DNA from: Macrotrachela quadricornifera
Lineage: Eukaryota; Rotifera; Eurotatoria; Philodinida; Philodinidae
Length of the DNA: 64,000 nucleotides
Direction: 5' to 3'
Assembly (NCBI GenBank): GCA_022393335.1
Contig: JAJEKB010001172.1
Span: forward strand, 1 to 64,000
Shown: piece after piece, positions 47,189-59,559 of the stretch
How the letters are laid out: every line of letters starts with the position of its first letter
How positions within the stretch are numbered: the first letter of the stretch is position 1
Notes under the pieces: model-generated
The model's database searches: none
The model's input: only the letters and a program-made list of their open reading frames with translations
What the model was told of the DNA's origin: nothing
Translations under genes and position numbers: made by a program

Positions 47189-50100
47189 GTCGATTTTTAT
47201 TCAATTGAATATCATATTTTACTTATCTAAAATAATTTTTCTTTAAGCCTATTTATTATATTTATAAGGTTTTACTTATGAATTTGTACATTAGAGAAAA
47301 AATAATTTTATTGTCTATCTATTGTGATGCATTTTATGGGAGAGACGTATGTGCAACGATGTGCACTAATAAAATATTTTCCTTATCTCTCTTTAATAGT
47401 ATATATTTAGAATCATTCTTAATTAACGAGAAAAAACTAGGATACACTTGAATAATCAAATGTTCATGTTTTGTTGTTTGAACAAGAATACTGATGATTA
47501 TAAGTATACGTCGAGAGAACGTATCTAATTTTGATAGAAATCAGCATGTGATCTGAAATCAACACAACTAAATCGTTTGATGACTGAGTAAACATTCAAC
47601 AAGAAAGCTATTAGAGACTAAATGAATAATGGAAACATTTGGTCTTTTACACATTTTGCTCTAAAATTGTTCAAAAAATCTCCTGCGAACACTAACATCT
47701 GAAATAAATAATAGTTAAAGTATATAATTTAAATGAAATAATTATCAATGAAAAAAAATGCTATATTAAAATAAAAAATAAATTAAATTTCTTTTGATCA
47801 AATTATCTACTTTCCATAGACAAAAAATCTTATTAAATTTAATAATTTGTCATAAAATTTTAATATAGAAAATATTGTAATAATGATAATGTGGCAAATA
47901 TACATACATATCAGAACTGATCATAAAATAGTACTATTCTATTCTGTCCTGGTGCTCAACAAAACTAAGACATACCAACTCGTTCTGTCGTCTACTTTGC
48001 TTTACAGGAAATTAAATAATTTGACTGAATAATGAACGAATTAATTATTGATGAAAGTTTCAAAATAGATCTATTTGAGTGAATCAAATTAGACATCTTC
48101 GACATTAAAACAAATACTATTTTGATTAATATTTGTCTACTAATAGTGAAAAATAATTCTCCTGAGTGCACTTATTAATGTAAAAGCAGATTCATCTTAA
48201 TAAAAAGTGTCGTTGAACAAGATCTCTTTGAATTGTTTCTTAGATGAATTATTATTTTAAGAGGTATTCATCTTATTTGAAAGTGAGGTGGAATAAAAAA
48301 CGTTGAAGGAAAATTAACAATTTCACGCTGGTTTTAGAGAATAGAAAATAAAAATAATTGTTTTGCTCCGCAGTGTAAGAAGAAAAAAGTGCAGAAAACA
48401 AGATAAAAAGTCGTCTGATGTGCGCCTCTAATGCGTATATACAAGTGCAAAATGTGGAAAAAGTCACCAGTTCGTAAAATAGGTATAAGAAACACGTTAA
48501 CCAACCAATCAAAATGGAGTTAAATTATGCCACATTCACTTTTAAATTAAATTGAAAATTGACTTTTTTTCAAATTATGGAAAGTTAGTGATATTTAACT
48601 AAAAAAATAACAACAATGTCTCACCTCTAATTCAAATACATCCCTTTCAAAGAAAACTTTGTTGAACATATATGTGATAAAATCGTAATTAATTTCACGT
48701 GAAACATACATATATGAAAGATAGATTGACGACAGATGAAACATTTGTTTGCTTCAAATTATTATTAATTTTGTATGTTTTCAGTAATATTTTATTAATT
48801 GAAGAATAATTCTTTATTGTAGAGAAAATCACATATTGTGAAAACGAAAACAAATATTTTCATTTTTTTTTATACTTTTCTTCAATTAAGAAGAAGTATA
48901 TTGAATATTTTATCTGATAGATAATGATGCACCAACAGAAGAATCCATTTACTCTGTTTTTCTTATGTTCATAATCAATATTTACACAATAGTCTATTTT
49001 ACGATTAATGAAAACGTTCATTTTATCGTTTTGTATTGTATGATTTATTTAATGAAGAAAATATTTTCTTACAATCTTATATTCATAATTGATTATTTGA
49101 TTCAATAAGAATCAGTTGAATTTTAACAAAATATCATTAATAAAATAATCAATTTTATTCTCTAAATCTACTACTAACTAGGTTTTAATAGTGAAATACT
49201 AATCTTCAATATGAAATCATTTATATCCTTCTAAATGAATATTTTAATGCTAAATTTTTATCTAAATGAATTTCAAAAATAAAACACAAATATCTTAATG
49301 TTCTTACTTCTAGTTAAACTTAATTTATACTTACGGTTAAATTGGTTGATTTAGAAGAATATTAGCTAGTATGAAGATGATTGTTTGTTTTGACTTTTTA
49401 ATATAATATTTCAGTTACTACCAAATTCATTTTATTTATTAGTATTCTAGTCATCTAATAGTTAGATAATATGATTAATAATATTTGTACTATATAAATA
49501 CTTACAGTGAGAACAATTTGAATGAATTTGTTACCAAATGTAAATTGAAATTATGAATTGAATGGTAAAAAAAATAAATGAGTTTTAGCGTTAAATTTCG
49601 ATCGTGCCGCTATTTAAAATATTAATCTTTGTTCTTGTCAAAGAATGTACAAGTTATCAAAATGAAGTTTTCATTATAAATATTCTCTATTTATATAAGA
49701 AGGAAAATATTAAAAAAGCTGTACTAAAAACTTTAAACAAAAGTATTAGTCTAATCTAATGAAATTTTATGAAGAAGAAGATCTACAAAAACAAAAAGCA
49801 TTTACTTATTATTTTTGCTTGTCATTGATTAAATGAATTAAAGTTGTCTGTCTAATTCATTGTACCTTTAAAAAGAAAATGTGTATTGATGTTTTTTTTA
49901 ATTGTCAAATAATAAATAAACATCTTCTCAGTCAAAAAGTCATATTTGTCTAAAAGTCTCGTTTTTAATTTATTGTATTTCGACGTCTTTTCTATTAAAT
50001 ACAGAAAAAAAAACTTTGTTAATCTAGAAAAACAAATCAAATGTACGATGACAATGATAAAAAAAAAACGAAGAATCATATACAACTGAACAAGAAACTA

Positions 50101-50291
50101 CATAGACGAAGCAAGAATATGTTTAGTTTAAAGAATATTAATAAATAAGAAGAAAAAAAAAGCAGAAACAGAAATGTCTGTTTTATATGCACACATAAAT
50201 AAAAGTAAAAACCAAGTCAATGTCGTTCAAGTCCAGTCGAAAAGTCAAGAGAAGATGTTTGTCTGTTTTTTTTTATATATTTATATTTCAC
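47189..50291. other. Intergenic region upstream of nuclear receptor B
   Basis: About 3.1 kb of AT-rich DNA. Frames at 48273-48512 and 49852-50085 are low-complexity Phe/Leu/Ile-rich, without a domain. I see no RNA gene or repeat here. Confidence 0.5.
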
Positions 50292-53200
50292 TCACACTTT
50301 TTGTCGTTTTCGATGTACAACAGAAGCTGTTGTTGAATCAACAAAATGATCACTTTCAATAATACGTATACGAACTAATGCTATTTCTTGTCCATTCATT
50401 GTTTCCATAGCTGTATCAGCACTACATTCATCACTAAACATAACATAACATAATTGAGGATTTACCATTCGAACATCAATTAAATTTCCAAAACGATTAA
50501 ATACATCACGAATATAATCCTCAGATACTGGACGTTGTGGCATTATTTGTAAGGTTTTAGCGACCTAAATAATTAAAAAGATATTTTCATTATTCAGAGG
50601 AAATACAGGTTTTTTTGTCCAAATATTCAATCGCTTAAATTATGTTTGATAGAATTAGTTAATGCAAAATACATAGTATGTGAATATAGTGGATATGACA
50701 TTATATTGGTGACTTCTTTCGTCAAATAATTAATAACATTGGATAAGTATCAAGTCAACAATGGTTGCCAAGTAATTTTCTATATTTTGAACCTGATGTA
50801 TGTTTCCATATCTCATTAAAAAAAAAAGGTTTCGGATAATTTTCAATAGAATACTTGTGATCTACAATCTTGTTATTATCGTTATTCAGGAGTATTTGAT
50901 ATAAAAAATATATCAAATAAAGCTTTGGCTAAAACCAACCTGCATGAACAATAGTTTTTGACGAATCATTTTCAATAAATCAGTGAACATCAGATGATAC
51001 ATAACTAACCTATCTAATAGCAATCCATATGCTATCACTAGTAGTGCTAGAACACAACTGGCATGATTGTACCAAATTTTGTTAAATTTTTAGAACAAAT
51101 ACAATATGATTAGCTCATGTGGCTCGCACGATACCTAAAAATTTTCGTAAAAGACTCCAAAAAAGGTTTTTAACAAATTATATCGAAAGGATCGAACTCG
51201 TTATAGATAACAATAACAACTGTTCTCAGCATTTCATTATATAAAATAAAAAATATCTCTGAAAATATTGTTAGTTTTTTTTATTTCTAAGATGATCATA
51301 AAACTTACTGGTGCATCAAATGAAGCATATTTTTGTTTAGGTGGTAATGGTATATTACAAAAATCAACATATTGTTCTTGACCACCTTGTAAGTTACTCA
51401 TCTTAATAAAATACATAATTTATTTTTTAATAAAAATTATTTAAATATACTTGATGTATTAATTGTCCAATGCCTGATGTATCACCATATTTTCCATTTT
51501 GTGATTGATTAATCAAATCATTAACAGTTCTATACAAATGAAAAATTTTTAAGAATAAAAATATTTGAAAAAAATTTTCTTCTTTCTACTTTTCATCATA
51601 ATATTGAATAGATAATATTTCACCATCAGGAAATTGAAATGCATGCAATTTTTCACGTGCATATGTTGCAAATTGACAAGATTTATAACGCACAATAAAA
51701 TAATCTAAATTAAACATTTAATAAATATAAAAAAGAAATTTTTTCTTCAGATTTCATACGTTCATTAAATGTATTTAAACTAAGTGGTGAACATTCTTCC
51801 ATATTTGGTATAAGATCAAATAATTTTGATATATGATAATGTTTTATTGTCATACCACAACGAACAATTAAACGACGTTCAGTATTATTATCAAGTAAAT
51901 GATAAGCTGGAGATGTACATGTTTGATCTAATTAAATAAATATTTTATTCAATTATAAATGAATGAAATGACAAACTTGATTCATGATGAGATAATGTAC
52001 GTGACGGAAGTGGAAGTAAAGGAGGTGGTGATGGTCGATGATCAATTGAATTTGATGATGGTGATAAATGTTGTTTACTTAATGGTAGTTTATGATGATA
52101 TGGAGGTGAAACAGCTCCATATAATGATGCAGATGAAGATAAGATTTCTTCTGTATCACGATGACGTTTTGAGGAAAATGGTTCAGCAAATTTTGGTTTA
52201 TAACCTATTAAATGAATATGATTAAAAGATAGGTGAATTTGTTTTTTTTTTATCGAAATCACACATCTTCTGATTACACGATTTCATATTATCATTAATT
52301 TATTCTGAATAGATTAAAAATTTTTACTTAGCTGAAATAAGCTTTATATATATATCAAGGAAAGGAAAAATCAATAATTAATTAACATAAAACATTTTTT
52401 AATGAATTTTATCAAACCAACAGTAATATTTGTATCCATTTCAAAGATTTTAAGTCTTTAGTTTCTAAAATTAAAGACACTCGCTACATACTTTATTTTT
52501 TCAGATTATTTTTTGAAACCTCGGAATTCTACATAAAACATAGTTTTAGTCGTATTTATCACTTACTTGGATCACATTCTTCAAGAGCATAAGCAGCTTC
52601 TGATGCTTTTGAAAATGATATATAAGCAAATCCTTTATTTTCACCAGTTAATTTATCTACAATAATTTTAATATGAATAATTGAACCATATTTCTAAATA
52701 AAAATAATTCAAATTTTAATCTTGTAAGAAAAAAAATTTATTTTTTCTGATAATTACTTCAAATTCTTTTCGTAAATCATCTTTAGTCATTTGTTTTGAT
52801 ACAACAACAAATAAACGTAACATTTTTTCATGTTCATCGGGATCACGTACACTACCTTCACGACGTGAACTTGATATAATAGCCTAAATATAATACATAT
52901 ATATATATAAAATTATTATATGCAAATAAAAATTCTTACTTTAACTGGACGTGTATGTGGTGGAATAACAGTTCCATTCATTTCTTCCATCGCACGAGCA
53001 GCTGCTGATGCTTTTTCATATTTAATATAAGCAATACCTATTTGAAAACAAAAATAAAATAAATTAAATTTTATTAATTAATATTAATTATTTGGTATAG
53101 AACCTTTGCTTTCTTGATTTCGTCTATCTCGTACCATATGAATATCTTGAATTGTTCCATGAACTAAAAATGCTTTACGTAATTCATCTTCTGACATAGC

Positions 53201-53368
53201 TTTTGGTATAAGTAAAAAAAGTCGACTAAATGGTGGATCATCAACATCAGCTGTTTTATTAAATGTTGATTGCCGTTTATTTGATGAAAATGTAACATGA
53301 GATTCTAATGATAATTGTTTATTTAGATCTTCTAATGAAACATCTCGGCTTCGATTGCGATGGTTCAT
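50292..53368 (-). CDS. RBM45: RBM45 (DRB1)-like RNA-binding protein with four RRMs
   Basis: RBM45 is a predominantly neural RNA-binding protein of animals that self-associates. Exons: 53104-53368, 52940-53037, 52758-52883, 52567-52693, 51977-52204, 51760-51927, 51590-51704, 51451-51529, 51309-51401 and 50292-50564; 523 aa. RRM1: PPFSRLFLLIPKAMSEDELR, with IQDIHMVRDRRNQESKGIAY, very close to vertebrate RBM45. RRM2: RLFVVVSKQMTKDDLRKEFE, with GENKGFAYISF. A Pro/Ser/His-rich linker (exon 5) is followed by a third RRM (RRLIVRCGMTIKHYHISKLF), a Gln-rich segment, and RRM4 (EDYIRDVFNRFGNLIDVRM, then CYVMFSDECSADTAMETMNG). The C-terminus is basic (VVHRKRQKV), a possible nuclear signal. Introns of 362 and 744 bp are the long ones. 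The ATG follows a possible splice acceptor. Confidence 0.92.
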
Positions 53369-54569
53369 CTTTAAAACAATTTATGTTCACATATATATAT
53401 ATAAGTAACTAAATAATAACAACTGATCTATTTTTATTTATTTTATTCTATATAACTAACTTCCCATGATAAAATGTATATATAAAAGATGGCGCTATCA
53501 TTCAGAAAAGATATTATTTTATTTTGAAGAAGAAAAAATCAAGGAAGTTTTAAATATTTTATTCGATTTAATTGGTTTTTAATAACGATAAAAATACATT
53601 ACTGTCCAACCAATTTTATCTGAATAAATAGAGCAAAAATTTACTTTCTGGACTAAATATTTGTTCATCTTTGACTCATTTTGAAAGTATTTTAGACAAG
53701 TGAAAAACTATAGATTAAAATCATCATTTGATACTTTTGTAAAATATGAGCATAGAATTTTTATTCTTGAAATTTTATTTAAAAGTAATGAGATAATCTT
53801 TGAAAGACTTAACAAATTAGTTTAGGAAAATTTTTTTTCGAGTACGTTTTAATTTATACTGTTACGATTTGAAACAAAATCTATAACTTCCCTTAAATAA
53901 AAGTAACAGTCTAGTTCAATATCACATTGTACGAACAAATGTTTACTCTCCATATCATCGAGTCGGGCAATATCTAGTATTTTTGCAGAGAAATCGATAC
54001 TGTTCGTTGTCTACCAGCGTCCGGCATGGGTCAAGTTTTCGGTGATTCGATCTGACCTGAGGATGATAGACTCGTGTCAGTTAGTACAAAAAATACTCAT
54101 TAGTTTGAACATTTTTCTCTTTGTTCCTCTCGTTTCGTTGTTGAAAATAAAAGGAATGTTATTAACCTTTTTTCGTCGATATTAAGTAGTTAGAACAGCG
54201 AGATCATGTAATAGAATTTATTCTTGTTCTCTCTTATCTTCTCGTATACAAAGCAGTATATAAGAGAAAAGAATGATGATATATAAGTCCTTGGTCTAAC
54301 TAAGCTTTTTCGTATACTACAATCGAACTCCCAAATAGAAAATAAATATTCAAAATGATCCTTGCGCATAAAAGTATTCAAATGAATGAACCGACCTGAC
54401 CCGTGTCGGACACTGTCGTCTACATTAATTTTTAGGCCTTTCAGTCATTTCGTACTTTCCTATTTAGTTTTCAAAAATATAAATACAACAATTTTCAATC
54501 ATTCATAACAAATATATTTATTCTTTTTTAAACATTTTGATAGATATATAACAAAAAAGTATTTTCTTT
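53369..54569. other. Intergenic region with a short inverted-repeat element
   Basis: Spacer between RBM45-like and the small membrane-protein gene. The only structure recognised is the inverted-repeat pair described at 54003-54420. The frame at 54190-54381 lies inside that element and is not protein-like. Confidence 0.5.
54003..54420. mobile_element. Putative MITE with about 35-bp terminal inverted repeats
   Basis: GTCCGGCATGGGTCAAGTTT near 54009 is matched on the opposite strand by GTCCGACACGGGTCAGGT ending near 54412. Imperfect complementarity continues inward (GGTGATTCGATCTG against GGTTCATTCATTTG). The 0.4-kb interior has no gene. This fits a small non-autonomous element; the target-site duplication was not resolved. 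Confidence 0.45.
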
Positions 54570-55247
54570 TTATGAATACATATAATCATAAAGTTTTGGC
54601 CATCGTAATTCCCGATATTTTGATAAAAATGTTATTATTTGATAACCTTTTTTAATTAGAAGTATAATAATAATTACTAATCCAAATATTCCAAAAAAAA
54701 TAATTTTTCGATTAAATTTCGTTGCAGTAATTATACAAGCTAAAATAATACTACAAGTAAATGTTAAAAGTATAATAAATAAATCATCTGTAAATGAAAG
54801 ATGACGTCGTTTAGCTGTTAATGGATGATCAAGTGATTTTAATAAATGATGTTGAGAATTATATTTAATATATTCATAAATAAAAAGTCCAATAACAATT
54901 AAAAGACAAATCAAAATAAATATTGTATTAAAAATAAGAAGTAAAGAAATTGTTTTCTTTTGAAAATTTTCTTTTATTAAAGATGTTCTATGTTTTTCAA
55001 TACAATGATAAATAAAATAAAATTGTTCAAAATCATTTGAATTATCTATATAACGTAAACTAAGTTCATTATTAACTTCTTTTATTCCGGCATGAAGAAA
55101 AATTTTTAATGCAAATGTATCATAAAATTTCCAATCAAGATTATGAAGAAGATTAGCTTCTTGTAATTGTTTTAATAATTCAATTTCTAATAATAATCGT
55201 TCATAAGATACTTCACCTGATTCAAAATAATGGTAAGAATTTGGCAT
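54570..55247 (-). CDS. Small multi-pass membrane protein, unknown family
   Basis: Single-exon frame of 225 aa; I do not recognise the family. An N-terminal soluble region of about 100 residues is Glu/Leu-rich and helical (YERLLLEIELLKQLQEANLL). Three hydrophobic helices follow, near 101-126 (ISLLLIFNTIFILICLLIVI), 157-175 (LFIILLTFTCSIILACIITA) and 183-198 (IIFFGIFGLVIIIILLI). A basic loop between the first two contains a TAKRRH patch. Codon usage and length support a real gene despite the lack of introns, but no conserved motif gives a function. Confidence 0.65.
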   Translation of the reverse strand: MPNSYHYFESGEVSYERLLLEIELLKQLQEANLLHNLDWKFYDTFALKIFLHAGIKEVNNELSLRYIDNSNDFEQFYFIYHCIEKHRTSLIKENFQKKTISLLLIFNTIFILICLLIVIGLFIYEYIKYNSQHHLLKSLDHPLTAKRRHLSFTDDLFIILLTFTCSIILACIITATKFNRKIIFFGIFGLVIIIILLIKKGYQIITFLSKYRELRWPKLYDYMYS

Positions 55248-55727
55248 TACTTACGCGCGCTTCATATCTCATTTACTTAACTATAAAAAAGTGCAAAAGA
55301 CGGTGTCCTGAAATTTAATAAAAAAGATTTATCTATCACAATAGTGATTACCAAATCTTAGTGTCAATTACGATCGCAATTACATGTGATCGTGATTCAA
55401 GCAGCACATCACTCTAATCACTTACAACTATCATGATAGGAATATTTCTCAGTTTTCATATATTTTGATTAAATTATTTTCTCAATTTTCGAAATATATA
55501 TTCATCAAATCTTGTACTGCTATTATTCATTTAAATCTTATTCCAATAAATCGAATTCTTTTGAAAAATAAAATCAAGTATTTTTCATTAATACTCAATC
55601 ATTTAATTGATAATATCAACAAGAAAATTTATATACTTCAATGTTTTTCTTTTAAAATATGCTCTATTTATTTATTTCTTGTTTATTTTTTAAATAAAAC
55701 GTTGACTAACGATGAGAAAACGGTGTT

Positions 55728-58700
55728 TTAAACAAATGATTCAATATTGATCTCAAGTATGGAACACGGTACTTTCAAACCAAATTGTTCAATAACATTT
55801 GGATGAAGAACACCAACAACACCGATATCTTGACCAGAAAGTATAACTTGTGCATAACGACCGGGAAAAAATGCACTATCTAAGAATTATTTTAAAAAAA
55901 CAATACATAATCAAAAAAAAAAAATAATATCAAAATTAATTTTACCTTCATATTGATTATTTAAATAATAACCTTTATCATTAGATTTATTTTCATTATA
56001 TGGTACTTTAACTAATGTCATGACTCGATCAAGTAAACCATGAATTGTTTCAAAACCTGGTGTTTTATTATAAAAAACTGCACATAATCGTCGTTCATTT
56101 CGGGTACCCGTTTCTAGAAATATAAATACATAACTCATTTTTTAATTTGTCTTTTTAAGAAACATAGTTGATAAGAAATACTGAACTAAATAATTGAAAA
56201 TTTCTGCCTTGTTGTGAAGTCGTTTCAAAAGATATTCAAACAAGTTTCAAGAATCCACATAAAATTACAAATAACATCTTTTCTACTTTTTTCTTGCCAC
56301 ATTTCGTATTTTATTTTTCATTTGATTTTCATAATGAAAAATAACGAATTGACATCGAGCATGTGTATAATTCAGAACTAAGATTAGTGCATGATTTAAA
56401 GGGATATGAAAACATTACTATCTTAGACTTGAGTCGTGAGTTCTCTACTAGAGATTATTTATATAAATTAACTGTATTAAACTTTACAAACATTTCGAGA
56501 AATTCAGAGAAGCAGTAGCTTATCAATAGATTTATTTCATATAAATCATACCTCTTGTTGGATCTTTGAGAATAACATCAGATATTTCGAAGAGTTGAAT
56601 AGGTAATGCAGTACCTTGATTATTTTGAATAGTTTTTAATAAACCTGGTAAAAGTGATGTTCGACCAATCTAAATAAAAGATTTAATTAAAATATCAATT
56701 ATAATTTTTCTATTCTTATATACAATATTTTATTTTTATCTTACTTGAAATTCAAATGTTTTTGGATTTGCAATATGTACTGCAGGAATATTTTCAATAT
56801 TTTTTCCAAATTTTTCTGCGACATCAGAACATGAACATAAAGTAAATGTTAATGCTTCTGTAAAACCAGATTCTGCAACTGAATGTCGAAGAAGATCCGA
56901 TACTCGATTAAGTTCAAACTATAAAGAAAATTTAATTAAAAAAAAAACAAATGTTTTATTTATTATTTTACTTGATTTCCAATACAACTTGTTTTTGGAA
57001 TTGTTTTTTGAATATTATTAAAACCATATGCTACTGCACAATCTTCAGCTATATCGCAAAAATGAAGAATATCCGCTCTAGTTACTGGAATATTAACATG
57101 AAGTTTATCAGAATCAATAACTTTTGCACGAAGACTCATTCGATTTAAAAGTGTTGCTGCTGTTTGAGCATCGACACTACAAAAAATAAATAATTTCAAT
57201 AATGTTTTTTCTATAAAATTATATTTTCATACTCAATGCCAATACGTTGATTAATTTTTTTCACCGATACCTCTTGAGAACGTTCACTTAAATCCTATAA
57301 TTTATTTATTTAAAAAAAAACAAAATTTAATAAATAAAATAAATTATCTTACAGGATATGTAATCACTTTTCCATCAACTTGTTCAACTTCCACTGGTTC
57401 AATTCTATTATAAAAATTCTTTTATATGAAAAGAACAAAAAAATTAAAATATTTCTTACTCAAATGGTTTACTACAATATTGAGCAAACATTGTTAACAT
57501 AATATTAAGTACAATATTTGCTTTATATATATCCACTGCAGTACATTCAATAAAAACATTTTTTGTTTGACTACTCATTTTACTATGATCACCTAAAATA
57601 AAAAAAGAAAATAACAATAAATTGAAATAATTTAAAATTTAATTACCATTAATAATTGGTGGAAGAGATAAAACAACATTATTAGAATCATAGATAACCG
57701 GATAAACATCAGAATCTTGAATAATTGAAACATAACGTTTAAGATGAGTATCTTTCTAAAAAAAAACCAAACATATATATAATTATATAACATTAAAAAT
57801 AATTTTACAAGATACAATTCCATCATTTCATCAGCTCGCATTTCTTGTTTTTGATTTAATGAACGAAATTTAATTTGTTTTGGTTCTCGAGCATCATAAA
57901 TAAATGGTGGTCGAATTGTATCAAGATCATGTGTTCCTATAGCAACTAATGTTCGATTACGACATAAATTTTGATGAAGTTTATCTTGTAATTTTATAAA
58001 ACTATTATAACTGTCATTATCGAATGTTACATTTCGAAGAACTGCACCAACCACAAATGGACGAATACGTTGAGTCTAATAGATAAATAAAAATAAAAAA
58101 TTTTTATTAATCCTTTGAAAATTGTGGGATATACATTGTCCCACCTATTGTTCAATAAAGAAAAAAGTGTTTAGTTCACATTAAATTATTAAATATGCAA
58201 GGTTATAGACAATCGTATTTATCATATTTTACATTTCTTTTCTTTTAAATCAATGATTATATCGAACAACATTATCTTCATATGAGTGAATATCAAACAT
58301 GTTATTTTAGCTTTAAATTATTATAAAGACAACAAAATTGTTCGAGTTTCTAGACGATTGAGACAAATAACTGTCCAAAAGCAATAAATGATTACAATCA
58401 GTTTGTACATTGAGTTGATCGATTTAACCAAAGTATATGCTGTGACAATCTTGATCGCAAGTCTACAAGAAAGTGTCTTCGACTTTTTATTTATTTTCTA
58501 AATGTATCTATTTGCTACTCATTTATTTGCTATTATCAATTAGGTCAAAATAAATGAACATAGTTAAACTAGATGATTTCAATAGCGAAGTCTCTTTGCT
58601 TCGTTTAAAAAAAATCGGCCTTCAAAAAGTTAAGGAAAAATGTCAATATAAACATTAGAGAACTAGAAATTTTTTCATATTAAAACTAACTGAATTCGGA

Positions 58701-59285
58701 ATTCAGATTCGAATCCAAGTTTACAGAAAACATAAACGTATAAAACTTTACTAAACATACATTCGGTAAAATTTTCATTCGAATCAATTTTTGATTTGAT
58801 AAATGAAATTTTGGCAATTCAATTCTACAAATAAACTTTGATTAATCAAAAAATCAACGAAAAATTAAATAAATTTACTTTTGTAAAAAAATTTTCAATG
58901 CCCGACTTAATCCTTCCAAACAGAGAATATCATATCTAAAATTAGAAATTTCTTTTTTTAAAAAAAATCAATTTTGAAACAAACCGATTTGCTGGAATTT
59001 CAATTTTATATTCAACATCTTCGCCATTTGTCTCCGGTAAAGGTTCCTAAACAAAATCATATATTTTATTACACTAAAATGATCATTAAACATAATCAAT
59101 TTTATTTACAATATCATCTAATTCCAATCCATAATCAAAACATAATTGATCAAATTCTTCATCAGCTTGAAATAAAATAAACAAATATCATTAATTTATT
59201 GATCAATTTTTAATTTATTTTACTCACTATATTTTCGACCAAGTTCATTAAAAAGTAAACTTCTTTTAATACCGATAGTAGGCAT
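55728..59285 (-). CDS. FARSB: Phenylalanyl-tRNA synthetase beta subunit (cytosolic)
   Basis: Beta chain of the alpha2-beta2 cytosolic phenylalanyl-tRNA synthetase. It contributes tRNA binding and B3/B4 editing, while catalysis is in the alpha chain (family knowledge). Fifteen exons: 59228-59285, 59110-59165, 58985-59046, 58879-58935, 58761-58824, 57809-58075, 57647-57755, 57460-57592, 57353-57404, 57233-57294, 56972-57176, 56745-56918, 56552-56669, 55946-56113 and 55728-55879; 578 aa, close to the usual animal length of about 590. Diagnostic blocks: [20 protein letters not shown] at the N-terminus, [102 protein letters not shown] and [13 protein letters not shown]. Complete and apparently intact, with no alpha-subunit gene nearby. 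Confidence 0.96.
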
Positions 59286-59559
59286 CTGAAATTCAAGATA
59301 AAAATACACAAAAACAAATGTTATACATATATATATATATATATATTAAATAGAACTATAAAAGAAAACAAGCAGCACCAGTCAAATGCCAAGAAAAAGG
59401 AAAGTTCTTCGATAGAAATTGAACGACAACAGACAAACATTGCACAAATACAAACACTGTAAATACACAGGCATTAAGATCACTGTACAAACTTTCAAAT
59501 TGCCTACAAAAAAGAAAAACAAGAAATCTGACTACAAGTGCCTGCGTACAAATTCGTAT

